From an uncultured Faecalicatena sp. (GTDB taxonomy: Bacteria; Bacillota; Clostridia; Lachnospirales; Lachnospiraceae): a stretch of DNA of 64,000 nucleotides. Positions 32,145 to 41,260 of this stretch are shown piece by piece. Position 1 is the stretch's first letter; the number at the start of each line of letters is the position of its first letter. The stretch spans positions 119,708 through 183,707 of the forward strand of contig CAOKHZ010000003.1 of assembly GCA_948468385.1 (NCBI GenBank), in the 5' to 3' direction. The notes below the pieces were generated by a model that was not told where the DNA came from, did no database searches, and saw nothing but the letters and a program-made list of their open reading frames with translations. The position numbers were made by a program, and so were the translations under genes.

Positions 32145-34382
32145 ATGAGAAGGGTAGAATTATTCAACAATAACTGGGATTTTAAACGGGAGGGCAAAGA
32201 GCCTGAAGTCGTGAACGTCCCCCACACTTGGAACGCAGTAGACGGACAAGATGGCGGGGATGATTATTTCCGTGGCATTGGTACTTATCGCAAAACCTTT
32301 GCGAAACCAAAGTTAAACGACAATCAACGCTTGTACGTGGAATTTCGCGGCGTGAATTCTTCGTCCGAAGTAAAGATAAACGGCAAGACCGTCGCCACCC
32401 ACGACGGCGGTTATTCCACGTTCCGGGCAGACTTAACGGACGAGTTACAGGCTGAAAACGTATTGGAGGTCATCGCCGACAACAAGGCGAACGACCACGT
32501 ATACCCGCAGCGCGCGGATTTTACGTTCTACGGCGGCATTTACCGCGACGTTTACCTGATTACGGTGAACGCGGCGCATTTCGACCTCGATTATTTTGGC
32601 GGAAACGGCTTAAAAATCACGCCGACGGTAAACGGCACGAATGCCGATATCAAGTTAGAAGCCTATGTCACCGGCAAGGCCGACAGCGTGACTTTCACCA
32701 TTCCGGGTGTTGGAGAAGCGAGCGCGCCGATTTCCTACGGCTCTGACGATGCGGCCGATGGCACGGCTTGCGGCTACGCGGTAGCCAACATCGCGATTGA
32801 AAACGTACATTTGTGGGACGGTCTGGAAGATCCGTATTGCTATGATGCCAGGGCCGAATTGATCGCAAACGGCCAGGTAACGGACGAAGTGGATTCTTAT
32901 TTCGGTTGCCGCACGTATCACGTTGACCCGGAAAAGGGCTTTTTCTTAAACGGCAGAAGTTATCCATTGCACGGCGTTTCCCGCCATCAGGATCGCCGGG
33001 GATACGGCAACGCACTGACGAAGGAAATGCACGAGGAAGACATCGACATGATTCTCTCCATGGGAACCAATGCCATTCGTCTGGCGCATTATCAGCATGA
33101 CCAGTATTTTTATGAATTGTGTGATCGCAAGGGTCTGGTCGCCTGGGCGGAAATTCCCTATATTTCCATGCATTTGCCGAATGCGCGTGAAAACACCATT
33201 AGCCAGATGAAGGAACTGATCACGCAGAATTACAATCATCCGTGTATCATCTGCTGGGCCTTGTCCAACGAAATCAGCCTGACCGGCGTGACGGACGATT
33301 TGATGGAAAATCACGTCATTTTGAACGACTTGGCACACAAGATGGACTCGACGCGTCTGACCGCGATGGCCAATTTGTTCATGTTGGACATTGACGCTCC
33401 GCTCATTGACGTGCCGGACATCCGTTCCTACAACTTGTATTACGGCTGGTACGTGGGCGACTTGGAGCAAAACGACGAGTTCTTTGACGAATTCCATTCC
33501 AAGTTCCCGAACAAGGCAATCGGTTTGTCCGAATACGGAGCGGACACGCATTATACGATTCAGTCGCCAAATCCGGTGAAAGGGGACTATTCCGAACAGT
33601 ATCAGGCATTGTACCACGAGCATATGTTGGAAATGTTCTCCACGAGGCCATATCTTTGGTCCACTTTCGTCTGGAACATGTTTGATTTTGCCGCGGATGC
33701 CCGGGAAGAGGCCGGGGACAACGGAGTCAACCACAAGGGCTTGATTTCCTTTGACCGCAAGGTGAAAAAAGATGCGTTTTACATTTATAAGGCATGGTGG
33801 AGCAAGGAACCTTTCGTCCATGTATGCGGCAGCCGCTACATAGACCGCGTGGAGGACGAGACGGAAATCAAAGTATACAGCAATCAACCAAAGGTCGCTC
33901 TTTACGTCAATGGAGCATTGGTGGAAGAAAAGGAAGGAAACCACATTTTTACCTTCAAAATCGCCAATGTTGGCGAACAGACCGTCGAGGCGAAGGCCGG
34001 CGAACTAACCGACCGTATTTCCATCCGCAAGGTGGACACGCCGAATCCGGATTATTTCTTCAAAGAGCAAGTTTCAGTGAAGAACTGGTTCGAAGAGGAA
34101 GGAATGGAAATCATTCCGGGATATTATTCCATCAAGGATACGCTGGGCGATATCTGCAAATGTCCGGAGGGTGCCGCTTTTGTCGAGCAGTTGCAGACGC
34201 AGATGGCAAAGAATTCTTCGATGGCCTCCATGGCGGAGAACGTGGTCATGACTGATCAGATAAAGAAAATGATGATGCGTTTCACGGTCGAGAACTTGTT
34301 AAAACAAGCTGGCGGAGACCCGGATCCGCAGATGGTGGTGGCCATTAACAAGCAGTTATGCAAGATTAAAAAAGTAGACTAA
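32145..34382 (+). CDS. GH2 family glycosidase (beta-galactosidase type)
   Basis: 745 residues from ATG 32145. The GH2 plan is clear: N-terminal sugar-binding jelly roll (VNVPHTWNAVDGQDGG, FTFYGGIYRDVYLI), an immunoglobulin-like domain, and the catalytic barrel (YPLHGVSRHQDRRG, AIRLAHYQHDQYFYELCD). The acid/base is E376 in WALSNEISL and the nucleophile E463 in GLSEYGADTHY. No signal peptide, so cytoplasmic. C-terminal ~75 residues, ending in NKQLCKIKKVD, resemble the tail of the second GH2 gene at 52706; the two are paralogues. The exact linkage (beta-galactoside or beta-glucuronide) cannot be assigned. It stands alone, with no sugar transporter nearby. Confidence 0.9.
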   Translation: MRRVELFNNNWDFKREGKEPEVVNVPHTWNAVDGQDGGDDYFRGIGTYRKTFAKPKLNDNQRLYVEFRGVNSSSEVKINGKTVATHDGGYSTFRADLTDELQAENVLEVIADNKANDHVYPQRADFTFYGGIYRDVYLITVNAAHFDLDYFGGNGLKITPTVNGTNADIKLEAYVTGKADSVTFTIPGVGEASAPISYGSDDAADGTACGYAVANIAIENVHLWDGLEDPYCYDARAELIANGQVTDEVDSYFGCRTYHVDPEKGFFLNGRSYPLHGVSRHQDRRGYGNALTKEMHEEDIDMILSMGTNAIRLAHYQHDQYFYELCDRKGLVAWAEIPYISMHLPNARENTISQMKELITQNYNHPCIICWALSNEISLTGVTDDLMENHVILNDLAHKMDSTRLTAMANLFMLDIDAPLIDVPDIRSYNLYYGWYVGDLEQNDEFFDEFHSKFPNKAIGLSEYGADTHYTIQSPNPVKGDYSEQYQALYHEHMLEMFSTRPYLWSTFVWNMFDFAADAREEAGDNGVNHKGLISFDRKVKKDAFYIYKAWWSKEPFVHVCGSRYIDRVEDETEIKVYSNQPKVALYVNGALVEEKEGNHIFTFKIANVGEQTVEAKAGELTDRISIRKVDTPNPDYFFKEQVSVKNWFEEEGMEIIPGYYSIKDTLGDICKCPEGAAFVEQLQTQMAKNSSMASMAENVVMTDQIKKMMMRFTVENLLKQAGGDPDPQMVVAINKQLCKIKKVD

Positions 34383-34385
34383 CAA

Positions 34386-34423
34386 AAGGGAGAACATGAT
34401 TCGCGAGAATTATGTTCTCCCTT
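34386..34423. terminator. Hairpin between convergent genes
   Basis: AAGGGAGAACAT and its complement form a 12-bp stem around a 14-nt loop. On the minus strand the stem is followed by TTTTG, on the plus strand by a mixed GTTCTCTTTC. It can serve the GH2 gene and the convergent DUF2589 operon. Confidence 0.6.
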
Positions 34424-34471
34424 GTTCTCTTTCGCGTTCACGCAAGAACAGAAATACGCCCTCCAAGCCCG

Positions 34472-35326
34472 TCAGCTCTTCTTGCTCACGTCTATTGGTT
34501 CCATCGCCTGCGCAAACAAGGATGTCAATTTTGCCATGCCTTCCGACGGCGGCTGCTGCACGGCACGGGCATGAATCTTATAAGTGGCCGTGCTGTCCGT
34601 CTGCCTCTTATGCTCCGTGTCCGAAGAAACATTTCCGGTAATCGAAGCATCCAGTCCGAACCAGGAATTATATTTCACGGTAGTACTTGCGTCCGCATGA
34701 GTCTTGCTGTCCGACAAGTTCATGTCCTTGACTTCCATGTTAAAGTCAACCGTCAGCTCGTCCATCGTGAAAGCGGGAAGCGGCACGAGAGAAAGAACGG
34801 GAGCGCTTATTGTATATTCCTGCGAGTCGACGGACCCATCTTGTTTTATGATTGGACGGTTATATGAAAAATCCAACGTGTTAGTTTTGTCCTGATCCTT
34901 GTATGCCAACTTTTTAATGCCGTCGATGTACACCGCGGTCAGCTCTTGCTGCGCCTGGGCGGCCGCCACGATAGGCTTGCATATCAATGACTCAATCGGA
35001 AGCCCGGTAAAACTGTCCGCCACGCCGTCATTTCTAGGAGCATCCCCCTCCACTTTGCCCGCGCCTGAAGCAGCCTCGCTTGCTGCCGCGGGATCTTCTG
35101 CCTTCATTTCATGAGCCGAAGCCACGGCCTTCACCGCCGCACTGACGGCAGAACTCATCGCTTCTGCCACAATAGGCGCTCCTACCGCGACTTCCGGGGT
35201 GGCAGCCGCAACGTTCGCCGCCGTGCCCTTCTTCTCGGCCTTCGCCTCAAGCGTCACCGCCTTACTGTTTTCATTTGTAATTTCGTTGACATTTTCATTT
35301 GTTGCCACGTTGTTGTCCTTAGCCAT
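34472..35326 (-). CDS. DUF2589 protein, long form
   Basis: 284 residues; AAGGAGG lies 10 nt before the start. N-terminal ~100 residues are low-complexity and alanine-rich (ANVAAATPEVAVGAPIVAEA). From ~105 the DUF2589 pattern is clear: LPIESLICKPIVAAAQAQQ, TLDFSYNRPI, VLSLVPLPAFTMDELTVDFN, then a beta-rich segment and YKIHARAVQQPPSEGMAKL. No signal peptide or enzyme motif. The family has no experimentally settled function that I know of. Last gene of a minus-strand operon with a shorter relative and a zinc-binding protein. Confidence 0.75.
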   Translation of the reverse strand: MAKDNNVATNENVNEITNENSKAVTLEAKAEKKGTAANVAAATPEVAVGAPIVAEAMSSAVSAAVKAVASAHEMKAEDPAAASEAASGAGKVEGDAPRNDGVADSFTGLPIESLICKPIVAAAQAQQELTAVYIDGIKKLAYKDQDKTNTLDFSYNRPIIKQDGSVDSQEYTISAPVLSLVPLPAFTMDELTVDFNMEVKDMNLSDSKTHADASTTVKYNSWFGLDASITGNVSSDTEHKRQTDSTATYKIHARAVQQPPSEGMAKLTSLFAQAMEPIDVSKKS

Positions 35327-35391
35327 ATTCTCGTGTCCTCCTTGTAGGTTCTTGCCTTATTCTTTATACCGATAGATTCATAGTAAACGCC

Positions 35392-35832
35392 TTACAACGC
35401 CCTTAAATGATGGTTCTCCACCCTTGCCGTTCCTTCCGCCGGCGGTGCCGTCCGAAACTGCATTGACAGTTCACTGACCGAATACATGTCACTGTCGTCC
35501 CCTTCGGATTTGACCTTGACCTCAACCTCCTCTCCATCACTTTCTTCAATCAGGAACCGTAACTTGACGTTGACCTGCTCTAGTTGGAGCGTCGAATGGT
35601 GCATGAGCGCGGTAGCCGGAACCTCCAATTTCTTATTTCCCCCGCCTGCCGGGAGCCCAAGCGTGTAAGTGACGGGAGTATAAAAAGACGTTCCCCCATC
35701 TTCTCCCATTTCCTCTCCCCTCCTATAGCCTTGGTTCAAATACACGTCAACCGCCCGTTCCTCAATTGCCGCGTTGGCATTCTGCACGGCGGTTCCAATG
35801 TCTTTCATCAATTTTGACAACGCAATACCCAT
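35392..35832 (-). CDS. DUF2589-like protein, short form
   Basis: 146 residues from the ATG at the complement of 35832, preceded by GGGAGG; a longer frame begins inside the 34-bp repeats but lacks a ribosome site. It begins GIALSKLMKDIGTAVQNANAA. The middle (VPATALMHHSTLQLEQVNVK) lines up by eye with the VPLP...ELTVDF block of the DUF2589 protein downstream. The ending TAPPAEGTARVENHHLRAL matches its PPSEGMAKL motif. Both thus share the C-terminal pattern PP-x-E-G-x-A-K/R. Small, cytoplasmic, function unknown. Confidence 0.6.
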   Translation of the reverse strand: MGIALSKLMKDIGTAVQNANAAIEERAVDVYLNQGYRRGEEMGEDGGTSFYTPVTYTLGLPAGGGNKKLEVPATALMHHSTLQLEQVNVKLRFLIEESDGEEVEVKVKSEGDDSDMYSVSELSMQFRTAPPAEGTARVENHHLRAL

Positions 35833-35854
35833 AAACAAATTTTCCTCCCTTAGT

Positions 35855-35965
35855 ATCCATGTACAGATGTCAGCACGGCTGCGTTGGCATCCATGTACAG
35901 ATGTCAGCGCGGTTGCATTGGTATCCATGTACAGATGTCAGTGCGGTTGCGTTGGCATCCATATA
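35855..35965. repeat. 34-bp tandem repeat (three copies plus a partial)
   Basis: Units start at 35855, 35889, 35923 and 35957 (partial) with core ATCCATGTACAGATGTCAG. They fill the gap between the zinc-binding protein gene and the short DUF2589-like gene. Each full unit contains an ATG on the minus strand. Because 34 is not a multiple of three, changing copy number would change the frame of those ATGs relative to the gene below. Confidence 0.85.
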
Positions 35966-35976
35966 CTGGCTTGTCA

Positions 35977-36627
35977 TCAATAGTAATAAAAACCAGCACT
36001 CCCATAAATTCCCCAACCGTCCCCACCGCTTCCCCGACTGGGACCAGACGGCCCGGAAACGGCCGAAAACGCAGAGCTAACCGATGGCGCACTCCGCGAT
36101 ATATAACTACTGTCATATGTATCCAACTGCACATTCACATACTTTGCCAGCTCCAGCTCCCACTCTCGACTCCGTCCGTCTACCATATCAATATATTGAC
36201 CATTTTTCCCAATCTTATAACCGTTTTGATCTTCCCAAAACCCCCAAGTTTCGTTATACAAATATTCCCACAAATGCATCAACTTGACATCTCGCCTCAG
36301 CTGCATATAGGAGGATTTTTGATTGCATATGTCACAAATCGGCGCGATAAACACCCGATTTCCACCTTCCAAAACCCTGCTCTCGGCACTTGCTTCCCCT
36401 TGATTGCCCCCTGTCCCTAAAACGACATGTCCCCCGACAATCCTATGCCTTAAAGATTGTTGCCTTCCGCAAACACAACACCTCTTTTCTCCCCTCGTCG
36501 CCGCCTGCCATGCATCAATCCAGCTCTGTAATGCATCGGGAGGGATCGTGTCCCTCTCGCTTCCGTTCACGTTTCGTATGTATTTTCCTCGTTCCAATGA
36601 ATATACTTGGGTATCGATCAGCGACAT
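35977..36627 (-). CDS. Zinc-binding, HNH-like protein of DUF2589 operon
   Basis: 216 residues; AAGGAGAATGAGCC before ATG. Not a family I can name. Residues 50-53 (CCVC), H61, RIVGGHVVLG (H67), N90 and APICDICNQK (C98, C101) give two CXXC pairs enclosing His and Asn. That is the layout of HNH or treble-clef zinc folds. A WGFWEDQNGYKIG segment follows. The last ~40 residues are Ser/Gly/Pro-rich and end GFYYY. It is the first gene of the minus-strand operon leading to two DUF2589 or DUF2589-like genes. Enzymatic activity is a hypothesis only. Confidence 0.5.
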   Translation of the reverse strand: MSLIDTQVYSLERGKYIRNVNGSERDTIPPDALQSWIDAWQAATRGEKRCCVCGRQQSLRHRIVGGHVVLGTGGNQGEASAESRVLEGGNRVFIAPICDICNQKSSYMQLRRDVKLMHLWEYLYNETWGFWEDQNGYKIGKNGQYIDMVDGRSREWELELAKYVNVQLDTYDSSYISRSAPSVSSAFSAVSGPSGPSRGSGGDGWGIYGSAGFYYY

Positions 36628-36652
36628 GGCTCATTCTCCTTTTCGGTTACAA

Positions 36653-36713
36653 GTGCGCATTCTCCCGGAGGGTTTTTGTGATATGGGAAACAAAGTTTCC
36701 CATATCACAAAAA
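36653..36713. repeat. Dispersed repeat, family B
   Basis: TGCGCAT, CCCGGAGGGTTTTTGTG and a perfect 19-bp inverted repeat (36673-36691 and 36695-36713, core ATATGGGAAAC) with AAA loop. A diverged second copy lies in inverted orientation at 49931-49980. Confidence 0.7.
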
Positions 36714-36758
36714 TGGCAATAAGTTTCCCGGTTACCTAAACCAAGAAACTTATTGCCA
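36714..36758 (-). terminator. Terminator of pgm
   Basis: TGGCAATAAGTTTC and its exact complement (14 bp) enclose a 17-nt loop. On the minus strand the stem is followed by TTTTTGTG. It lies 43 nt past the end of pgm. Confidence 0.8.
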
Positions 36759-36801
36759 CCGAAGATAGCATAACACAATTTGACTTTTTTTGCAACAACT
36801 T

Positions 36802-38535
36802 TTACGCCAGCATCGCGTCTATCATGGCCAGTACTTCCTTGCCCATCGCGGCGGATTTCTCATCCGCGTCCTCAAGCGACGTACCCTTGACCCCGTAATA
36901 GAACTTCACCTTCGGCTCGGTTCCCGACGGCCTTACGCAAAGCCACGTGCCGTCCGGCATGTCGTAGTAAAGCACGTTGGAACTGGGCAGTCCGGTCGGC
37001 GTAACCTCGCCCGTCTCCATGTCCTTCACCGTGTCCGCCATGTAATCCCTTGCCTTCAGAACCTTATATCCGGCAATCTCGGTCGGCGGGTTCTTGCGCA
37101 GCGTGTCCAGGATTTCCTGAATCTTGGCAAGCCCCTCGATGCCCTTAAGCGTAATGGACTTGATGTCATCCTTGTAGTATCCATACCGCTCGTACATCGC
37201 CACCATCGCGTCCCACAAGTTCATGCCAATGCTCTTGTAATACGCCGCGGCCTCCGCGAGCGCCATGGTCGCCACGATGGCATCCTTGTCCCTCGCGTGC
37301 GTTCCAATTAGACAGCCATAGCTTTCCTCGAAGCCAAACAAATACTCACCCTTGCCCGACGTCTCAAAACCAAGAATCTGCTGGCCGATGTACTTGAATC
37401 CAGTCAGGCATTCAATCACGCCCACACCGTAATATTTGGCAATCGCGTCGGCCATGTTGGTCGTCACGATGGTCTTGATCAGATAACCGTCCTCCGGCAG
37501 GCCTTTCAACTCCTTGCGCTCCCCAATCTCATAATCCGCCAGCAAGCAGCCCGACATGTTTCCGGTCAGGGTATGGTACTCGCCCTTGCTGTCCTTCACG
37601 CGTACGCCGAGTCTGTCCGCATCCGGGTCGGTTGCCAACACGAGATCCGCATCCAGCTCCTTTGCCAGTTTCAGTCCCAGCTCAAACGCCTCGTCCGCCT
37701 CTGGATTCGGATAGGAAACGGTCGGGAACTCACCATCCGGCAGCTCCTGCTCAGGCACCACGTACACGTTCTCAAATCCAAGTTCCTTAAGCACCCGGCG
37801 CGCCGGGATGTTTCCCGTACCATGCAGCGGGGAATAGACAATCTTGATGTCTTTCGCCACGGCATCAATGGCATCCTGATGAAGCACCTGCTTCTTCAAC
37901 TCCGCCATGTACGCGTCATCTATCTCTTTGCCAATCACTTCATAAAGTCCGGCCGCCTTCGCCGCTTCCAAATCCATCGTCTTCAAGGTCGTATAATCGG
38001 TGATGGCCTTCACGTCGGCCATGATGCCCTTGTCATGCGGAGGCGTAATCTGCGCGCCATCCTCCCAATATACCTTGTAACCGTTGTATTCCGGCGGGTT
38101 GTGGCTGGCCGTGATGTTGATGCCGGCGATGCAGCCCAGCTTCCTCACCGCGAACGACAACTCGGGAGTCGGACGAAGCGACTCGAACACGTACGCCTTG
38201 ATGCCGTTTGCCGCCAGGCACAATGCCGCCACGTCGGCAAACTCCGGCGACATGCGCCTAGAATCATAGGCAATGGCCACGCCCTGATCCTGCTTTCCAC
38301 TCTTCTTAATATAATTTGCCAGTCCCTGCGTCGCCTTGCGCACCACGTATGTATTCATACGGTTCGTGCCCGCCCCGATAATGCCGCGCAGCCCGGCGGT
38401 TCCAAACTCCAAGTCTTGGTAGAAACGTTCTTTAATCTCATTCTCGTTATCTTGAATGCTTTTAAGCTCCGCCTTCGTATCTTCGTCAAAATACGGATTC
38501 GACAGCCACTCCTGATACTTTTCCATGTACTCCAT
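36802..38535 (-). CDS. pgm: Phosphoglucomutase/phosphomannomutase
   Basis: 577 residues from the ATG at the complement of 38535 (AGGAGGT about 9 nt before); the frame runs on upstream through repeat DNA. Alpha-D-phosphohexomutase family: FGTAGLRGIIGAGTNRMN, the phosphoserine loop ITASHNPPEYNGYKVYW, the metal loop ATDPDADRLGV, the sugar loop FGFEESYGCLIG and the phosphate-binding VRPSGTEPKVKFYYG. It interconverts hexose 1- and 6-phosphates and supplies sugar-nucleotide synthesis. Length fits the Firmicute PgcA type. Complete, with its own terminator. Confidence 0.95.
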   Translation of the reverse strand: MEYMEKYQEWLSNPYFDEDTKAELKSIQDNENEIKERFYQDLEFGTAGLRGIIGAGTNRMNTYVVRKATQGLANYIKKSGKQDQGVAIAYDSRRMSPEFADVAALCLAANGIKAYVFESLRPTPELSFAVRKLGCIAGINITASHNPPEYNGYKVYWEDGAQITPPHDKGIMADVKAITDYTTLKTMDLEAAKAAGLYEVIGKEIDDAYMAELKKQVLHQDAIDAVAKDIKIVYSPLHGTGNIPARRVLKELGFENVYVVPEQELPDGEFPTVSYPNPEADEAFELGLKLAKELDADLVLATDPDADRLGVRVKDSKGEYHTLTGNMSGCLLADYEIGERKELKGLPEDGYLIKTIVTTNMADAIAKYYGVGVIECLTGFKYIGQQILGFETSGKGEYLFGFEESYGCLIGTHARDKDAIVATMALAEAAAYYKSIGMNLWDAMVAMYERYGYYKDDIKSITLKGIEGLAKIQEILDTLRKNPPTEIAGYKVLKARDYMADTVKDMETGEVTPTGLPSSNVLYYDMPDGTWLCVRPSGTEPKVKFYYGVKGTSLEDADEKSAAMGKEVLAMIDAMLA

Positions 38536-38568
38536 CTCCAAGGTACCTCCTAATAGAATAGTGTATTC

Positions 38569-38625
38569 GTTACTATCCACGGATCCGTGCGCCCCGCCGC
38601 GCGGCCATAGGGCATGAATAGTAAC
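38569..38625. repeat. Dispersed repeat, family A (upstream of pgm)
   Basis: GTTACTATCCACGG at the left and TGAATAGTAAC at the right are the inverted ends. Between them is a GC-rich, partly palindromic middle (GCGCCCCGCCGCGCG). It is inserted between pgm and the CotS-like gene. Confidence 0.75.
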
Positions 38626-38651
38626 CCATGTCCTTAGTATACACCACTTGC

Positions 38652-39800
38652 TCACAAATGAAAAGAGAATATCCTTTCTAAAAAGCGAATTTTTTCATCC
38701 GTCTGGGTGACGGAAAGCATCAATTTCTCCACGTTCTTCTCCGGAACCCACACTTTGTTGGAATGATAGTAGGAATTCATCGTCTTCCAAAACTTTTCAG
38801 GATAGGAAAGCTTCAAGGCCATATACTCCAGTTCCTCCCGCTTAAGTGGACGGATTTTCCCATATGCCTCCAACATGGCGTCCCCAAGTTCCTCGTTCCA
38901 TTGATATTTTTCCATTACCTTGCGTAGGAAATAACACAAATCTTGTACCTGAACATCCAGGCAAAAATGCTCAAAATTCGTCGTCGCCACCTCCGCGGCG
39001 GGAAGCATCAGCACGTTATGATAATTATAATCCCCATGAACCAGGCAATTGCCCATGACACTTTTACGATACAAGTCATCATAGCCCGACTCCTTCAAAC
39101 GATCCGCCACTTGTTCCGCCACCGAAAACATCCTATCAAAGTGGGCAAGGAACAAATAGTCAAACGAATCCTTGCTGCTTTTCTTTCTCACAAAGCCACG
39201 AATCTTTTTCAGTTCACGGTTATGGCAAAGAAATTCCTCCAGTAAGTGCCGCCCCGTCGGCGGATGTGCCTCCCTTTGCCCCACGGCGCGTTGAGCCCGT
39301 GTTTCTCCTTCTTCCTCCATGACGCGGCGGGGTTCACCCTCTTCCTCCATGACGCGGCGCGCACGAGGTTCGCCCTCTTCCTCCATGACGCACTGTGGCC
39401 ACAGTTCACCCTCTTCCGCTATTTCACACTGCGGCTGCCAGCGCAATTTTTGGTGCAGGTTCGCCAAATTTGCCACTGCCTCAAGCACGTCGCTCTCCCG
39501 GCGCACGTCACATTCCCGTCCACCGTACCATTTTTTCAAAAGATACCGCCTGCCCTCCCGCGAAGTGGCGACAAGCTTCCCCTCCTTCGTAAAGACCGGG
39601 GTATCCACGTGCGCGTATCCCCCCGCCTCCAGATGGGTGAGAACGATATACAATAAAGGCGCGCGCCGGTCGGAAATATCCGTCTCCCGCAAAAGCATCG
39701 TACCTTCATTCGTGTCGATAAAAAACGCACCCCTTATTTTGCGGGTGCTTTTCACTTCCATATGATATTGATCTAGTACCTCCAGTTCATACTCCCTCAT
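38652..39800 (-). CDS. CotS-like/aminoglycoside phosphotransferase-family protein
   Basis: 382 residues. Kinase-like fold of the CotS/YsxE/APH type: N-terminal FFIDTNEGTMLLRET, the catalytic HGDYNYHNVLMLPA (HGD-N), and the metal-binding LDVQVQDLCYFLRKV. Relatives in spore formers are spore-coat or sugar-kinase proteins. Residues ~139-180 hold an unusual insert of degenerate repeats (three copies of VMEEEGEPR-like units), which interrupts the domain between its lobes. No membrane segment. It lies between pgm and cca, probably in its own unit. Confidence 0.75.
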   Translation of the reverse strand: MREYELEVLDQYHMEVKSTRKIRGAFFIDTNEGTMLLRETDISDRRAPLLYIVLTHLEAGGYAHVDTPVFTKEGKLVATSREGRRYLLKKWYGGRECDVRRESDVLEAVANLANLHQKLRWQPQCEIAEEGELWPQCVMEEEGEPRARRVMEEEGEPRRVMEEEGETRAQRAVGQREAHPPTGRHLLEEFLCHNRELKKIRGFVRKKSSKDSFDYLFLAHFDRMFSVAEQVADRLKESGYDDLYRKSVMGNCLVHGDYNYHNVLMLPAAEVATTNFEHFCLDVQVQDLCYFLRKVMEKYQWNEELGDAMLEAYGKIRPLKREELEYMALKLSYPEKFWKTMNSYYHSNKVWVPEKNVEKLMLSVTQTDEKIRFLERIFSFHL

Positions 39801-39867
39801 GGCCGCCCCCTGTTTTTATTCGATTCATAACTCTTTTCAATTTATGAAAGAGACGGCCAAAGTATGA

Positions 39868-41202
39868 CTATAAACCCAATTTTTCTTTTACGTATTCACA
39901 TAATATTTCCTTTTTATTACAAGACGGCTCGTCGATCACCCATTCGAGCAACTCGTTCAGCATGACGCCCAACTCCCGTCCTGGCTTCATCCCCAATGCC
40001 AAAAGGTCACGGCCGCCAACCGCCAGGTCCTTCAACGTCACGCACTCTTCTTTCTCCAGCACCTCTTGATAGACCTCCCGCATGGCAATGATGTTTTCAA
40101 TCTTCTCCCTCCGCTTGTAGGGACTTTGCGCCTTCACGTCCGCGAGACGTATCGCCAGATAATATGGAAACAATTCCACGCCAATCCGGTTCATGGCACG
40201 GCGCACGTTTCTCTCCGTCGCCTCGACGCGGTAATCATGGAAACAGACCAGGCGCGTCACTTTTTTTATCGTTTCATTGTCAAAGCGTAAACGCAGCATG
40301 ACGTTCCTGGCTATCTCCTCACTCACGAGGGCGTGTTTCTTAAAATGATCCTGCCCGCTTTCATCGGTCGTCTTCATCTGCGGCTTGCCCATGTCATGAA
40401 AGAGCATCACCAGACGCAATATCTTATCCTTTTTGACGTTCTTCATGGCATGTATCGTGTGCTCCGCCACGTCATATTTGTGGTGCGGGGTATTTTGCGC
40501 CACTCCGACCATAGCGTCCCACTCTGGAAGGATTACCTTCGTAATTCCAAGTTCGTACGCGTCTTGTATCCGCTCGGGATGGTCGGACGTCAAAAGCTTG
40601 ACCAACTCGGCCTGAATGCGTTCCGCGCTGATAACCGCCAAGGTCGGTGCCAACTGGCGAATCGCCTCCGCCGTCATCGGCTCAATTGGAAAGTCGAGCT
40701 GTGCCGAAAAACGCACCGCCCGTAACATGCGCAAGGCATCCTCCGAAAAACGCTCCCGCGCGTCGCCGACGCAACGAATCAAGTGGCGGTTCAAATCCTG
40801 CATCCCGCCAAACACATCCACCAGACGTACTTCATCATTATACGCCATGGCATTGATAGTGAAATCCCGCCTTTTTAAATCTTCTTCAAGCCTCCTGGTA
40901 AACCGGACCTCCTTCGGATGACGGCCATCCTCGTAAACGCCGTCAACGCGGTACGTCGTCACCTCGAAGCTTTCCCTGCCAAGCAGCACGGTCACGGTTC
41001 CATGCTCGATGCCGGTATCCACCGTGCGCGGAAACAGCCTTTTAATCTGTTCCGGCCTGGCCGAAGTCGTGATGTCCCAATCCTTAGGACGTATCGCCAG
41101 TATGGAATCCCGCACGCACCCCCCGACCGCATAAGCCTCAAACCCATGCATCCGCAAATTTTCAATAATCATAATCACCTTGTTCGGCAACACAATCTTC
41201 AT
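39868..41202 (-). CDS. cca: CCA tRNA nucleotidyltransferase with HD domain
   Basis: 444 residues. Class II nucleotidyltransferase head: YAVGGCVRDSIL and KDWDITTSA (the two catalytic aspartates), then EVTTYRVDGVYEDGRHP, EEDLKRRDFTINAMAY and RFSEDALRMLRAVRFSAQ. A C-terminal HD domain carries LFHDMGKPQ and CFHDYRVEAT. It adds or repairs the 3' CCA of tRNAs. A housekeeping gene with the GC-rich backbone composition. Confidence 0.94.
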   Translation of the reverse strand: MKIVLPNKVIMIIENLRMHGFEAYAVGGCVRDSILAIRPKDWDITTSARPEQIKRLFPRTVDTGIEHGTVTVLLGRESFEVTTYRVDGVYEDGRHPKEVRFTRRLEEDLKRRDFTINAMAYNDEVRLVDVFGGMQDLNRHLIRCVGDARERFSEDALRMLRAVRFSAQLDFPIEPMTAEAIRQLAPTLAVISAERIQAELVKLLTSDHPERIQDAYELGITKVILPEWDAMVGVAQNTPHHKYDVAEHTIHAMKNVKKDKILRLVMLFHDMGKPQMKTTDESGQDHFKKHALVSEEIARNVMLRLRFDNETIKKVTRLVCFHDYRVEATERNVRRAMNRIGVELFPYYLAIRLADVKAQSPYKRREKIENIIAMREVYQEVLEKEECVTLKDLAVGGRDLLALGMKPGRELGVMLNELLEWVIDEPSCNKKEILCEYVKEKLGL

Positions 41203-41260
41203 AAAATACTAATTCCTCTTTCTACATTAAACATACAAGCATGACCTTTTGACCCTGGTA

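Noticed and set aside
32946-33944. 332-residue minus-strand frame opposite the GH2 gene
   Set aside because: It is antisense to conserved GH2 catalytic segments and shows no family motif.
35855-35965. CRISPR-like array
   Set aside because: Units are continuous tandem copies with no variable spacers, and no cas gene is present.
37573-38553. 326-residue plus-strand frame opposite pgm
   Set aside because: It lies wholly antisense to a clear phosphoglucomutase; codon pattern is the mirror of the real gene.
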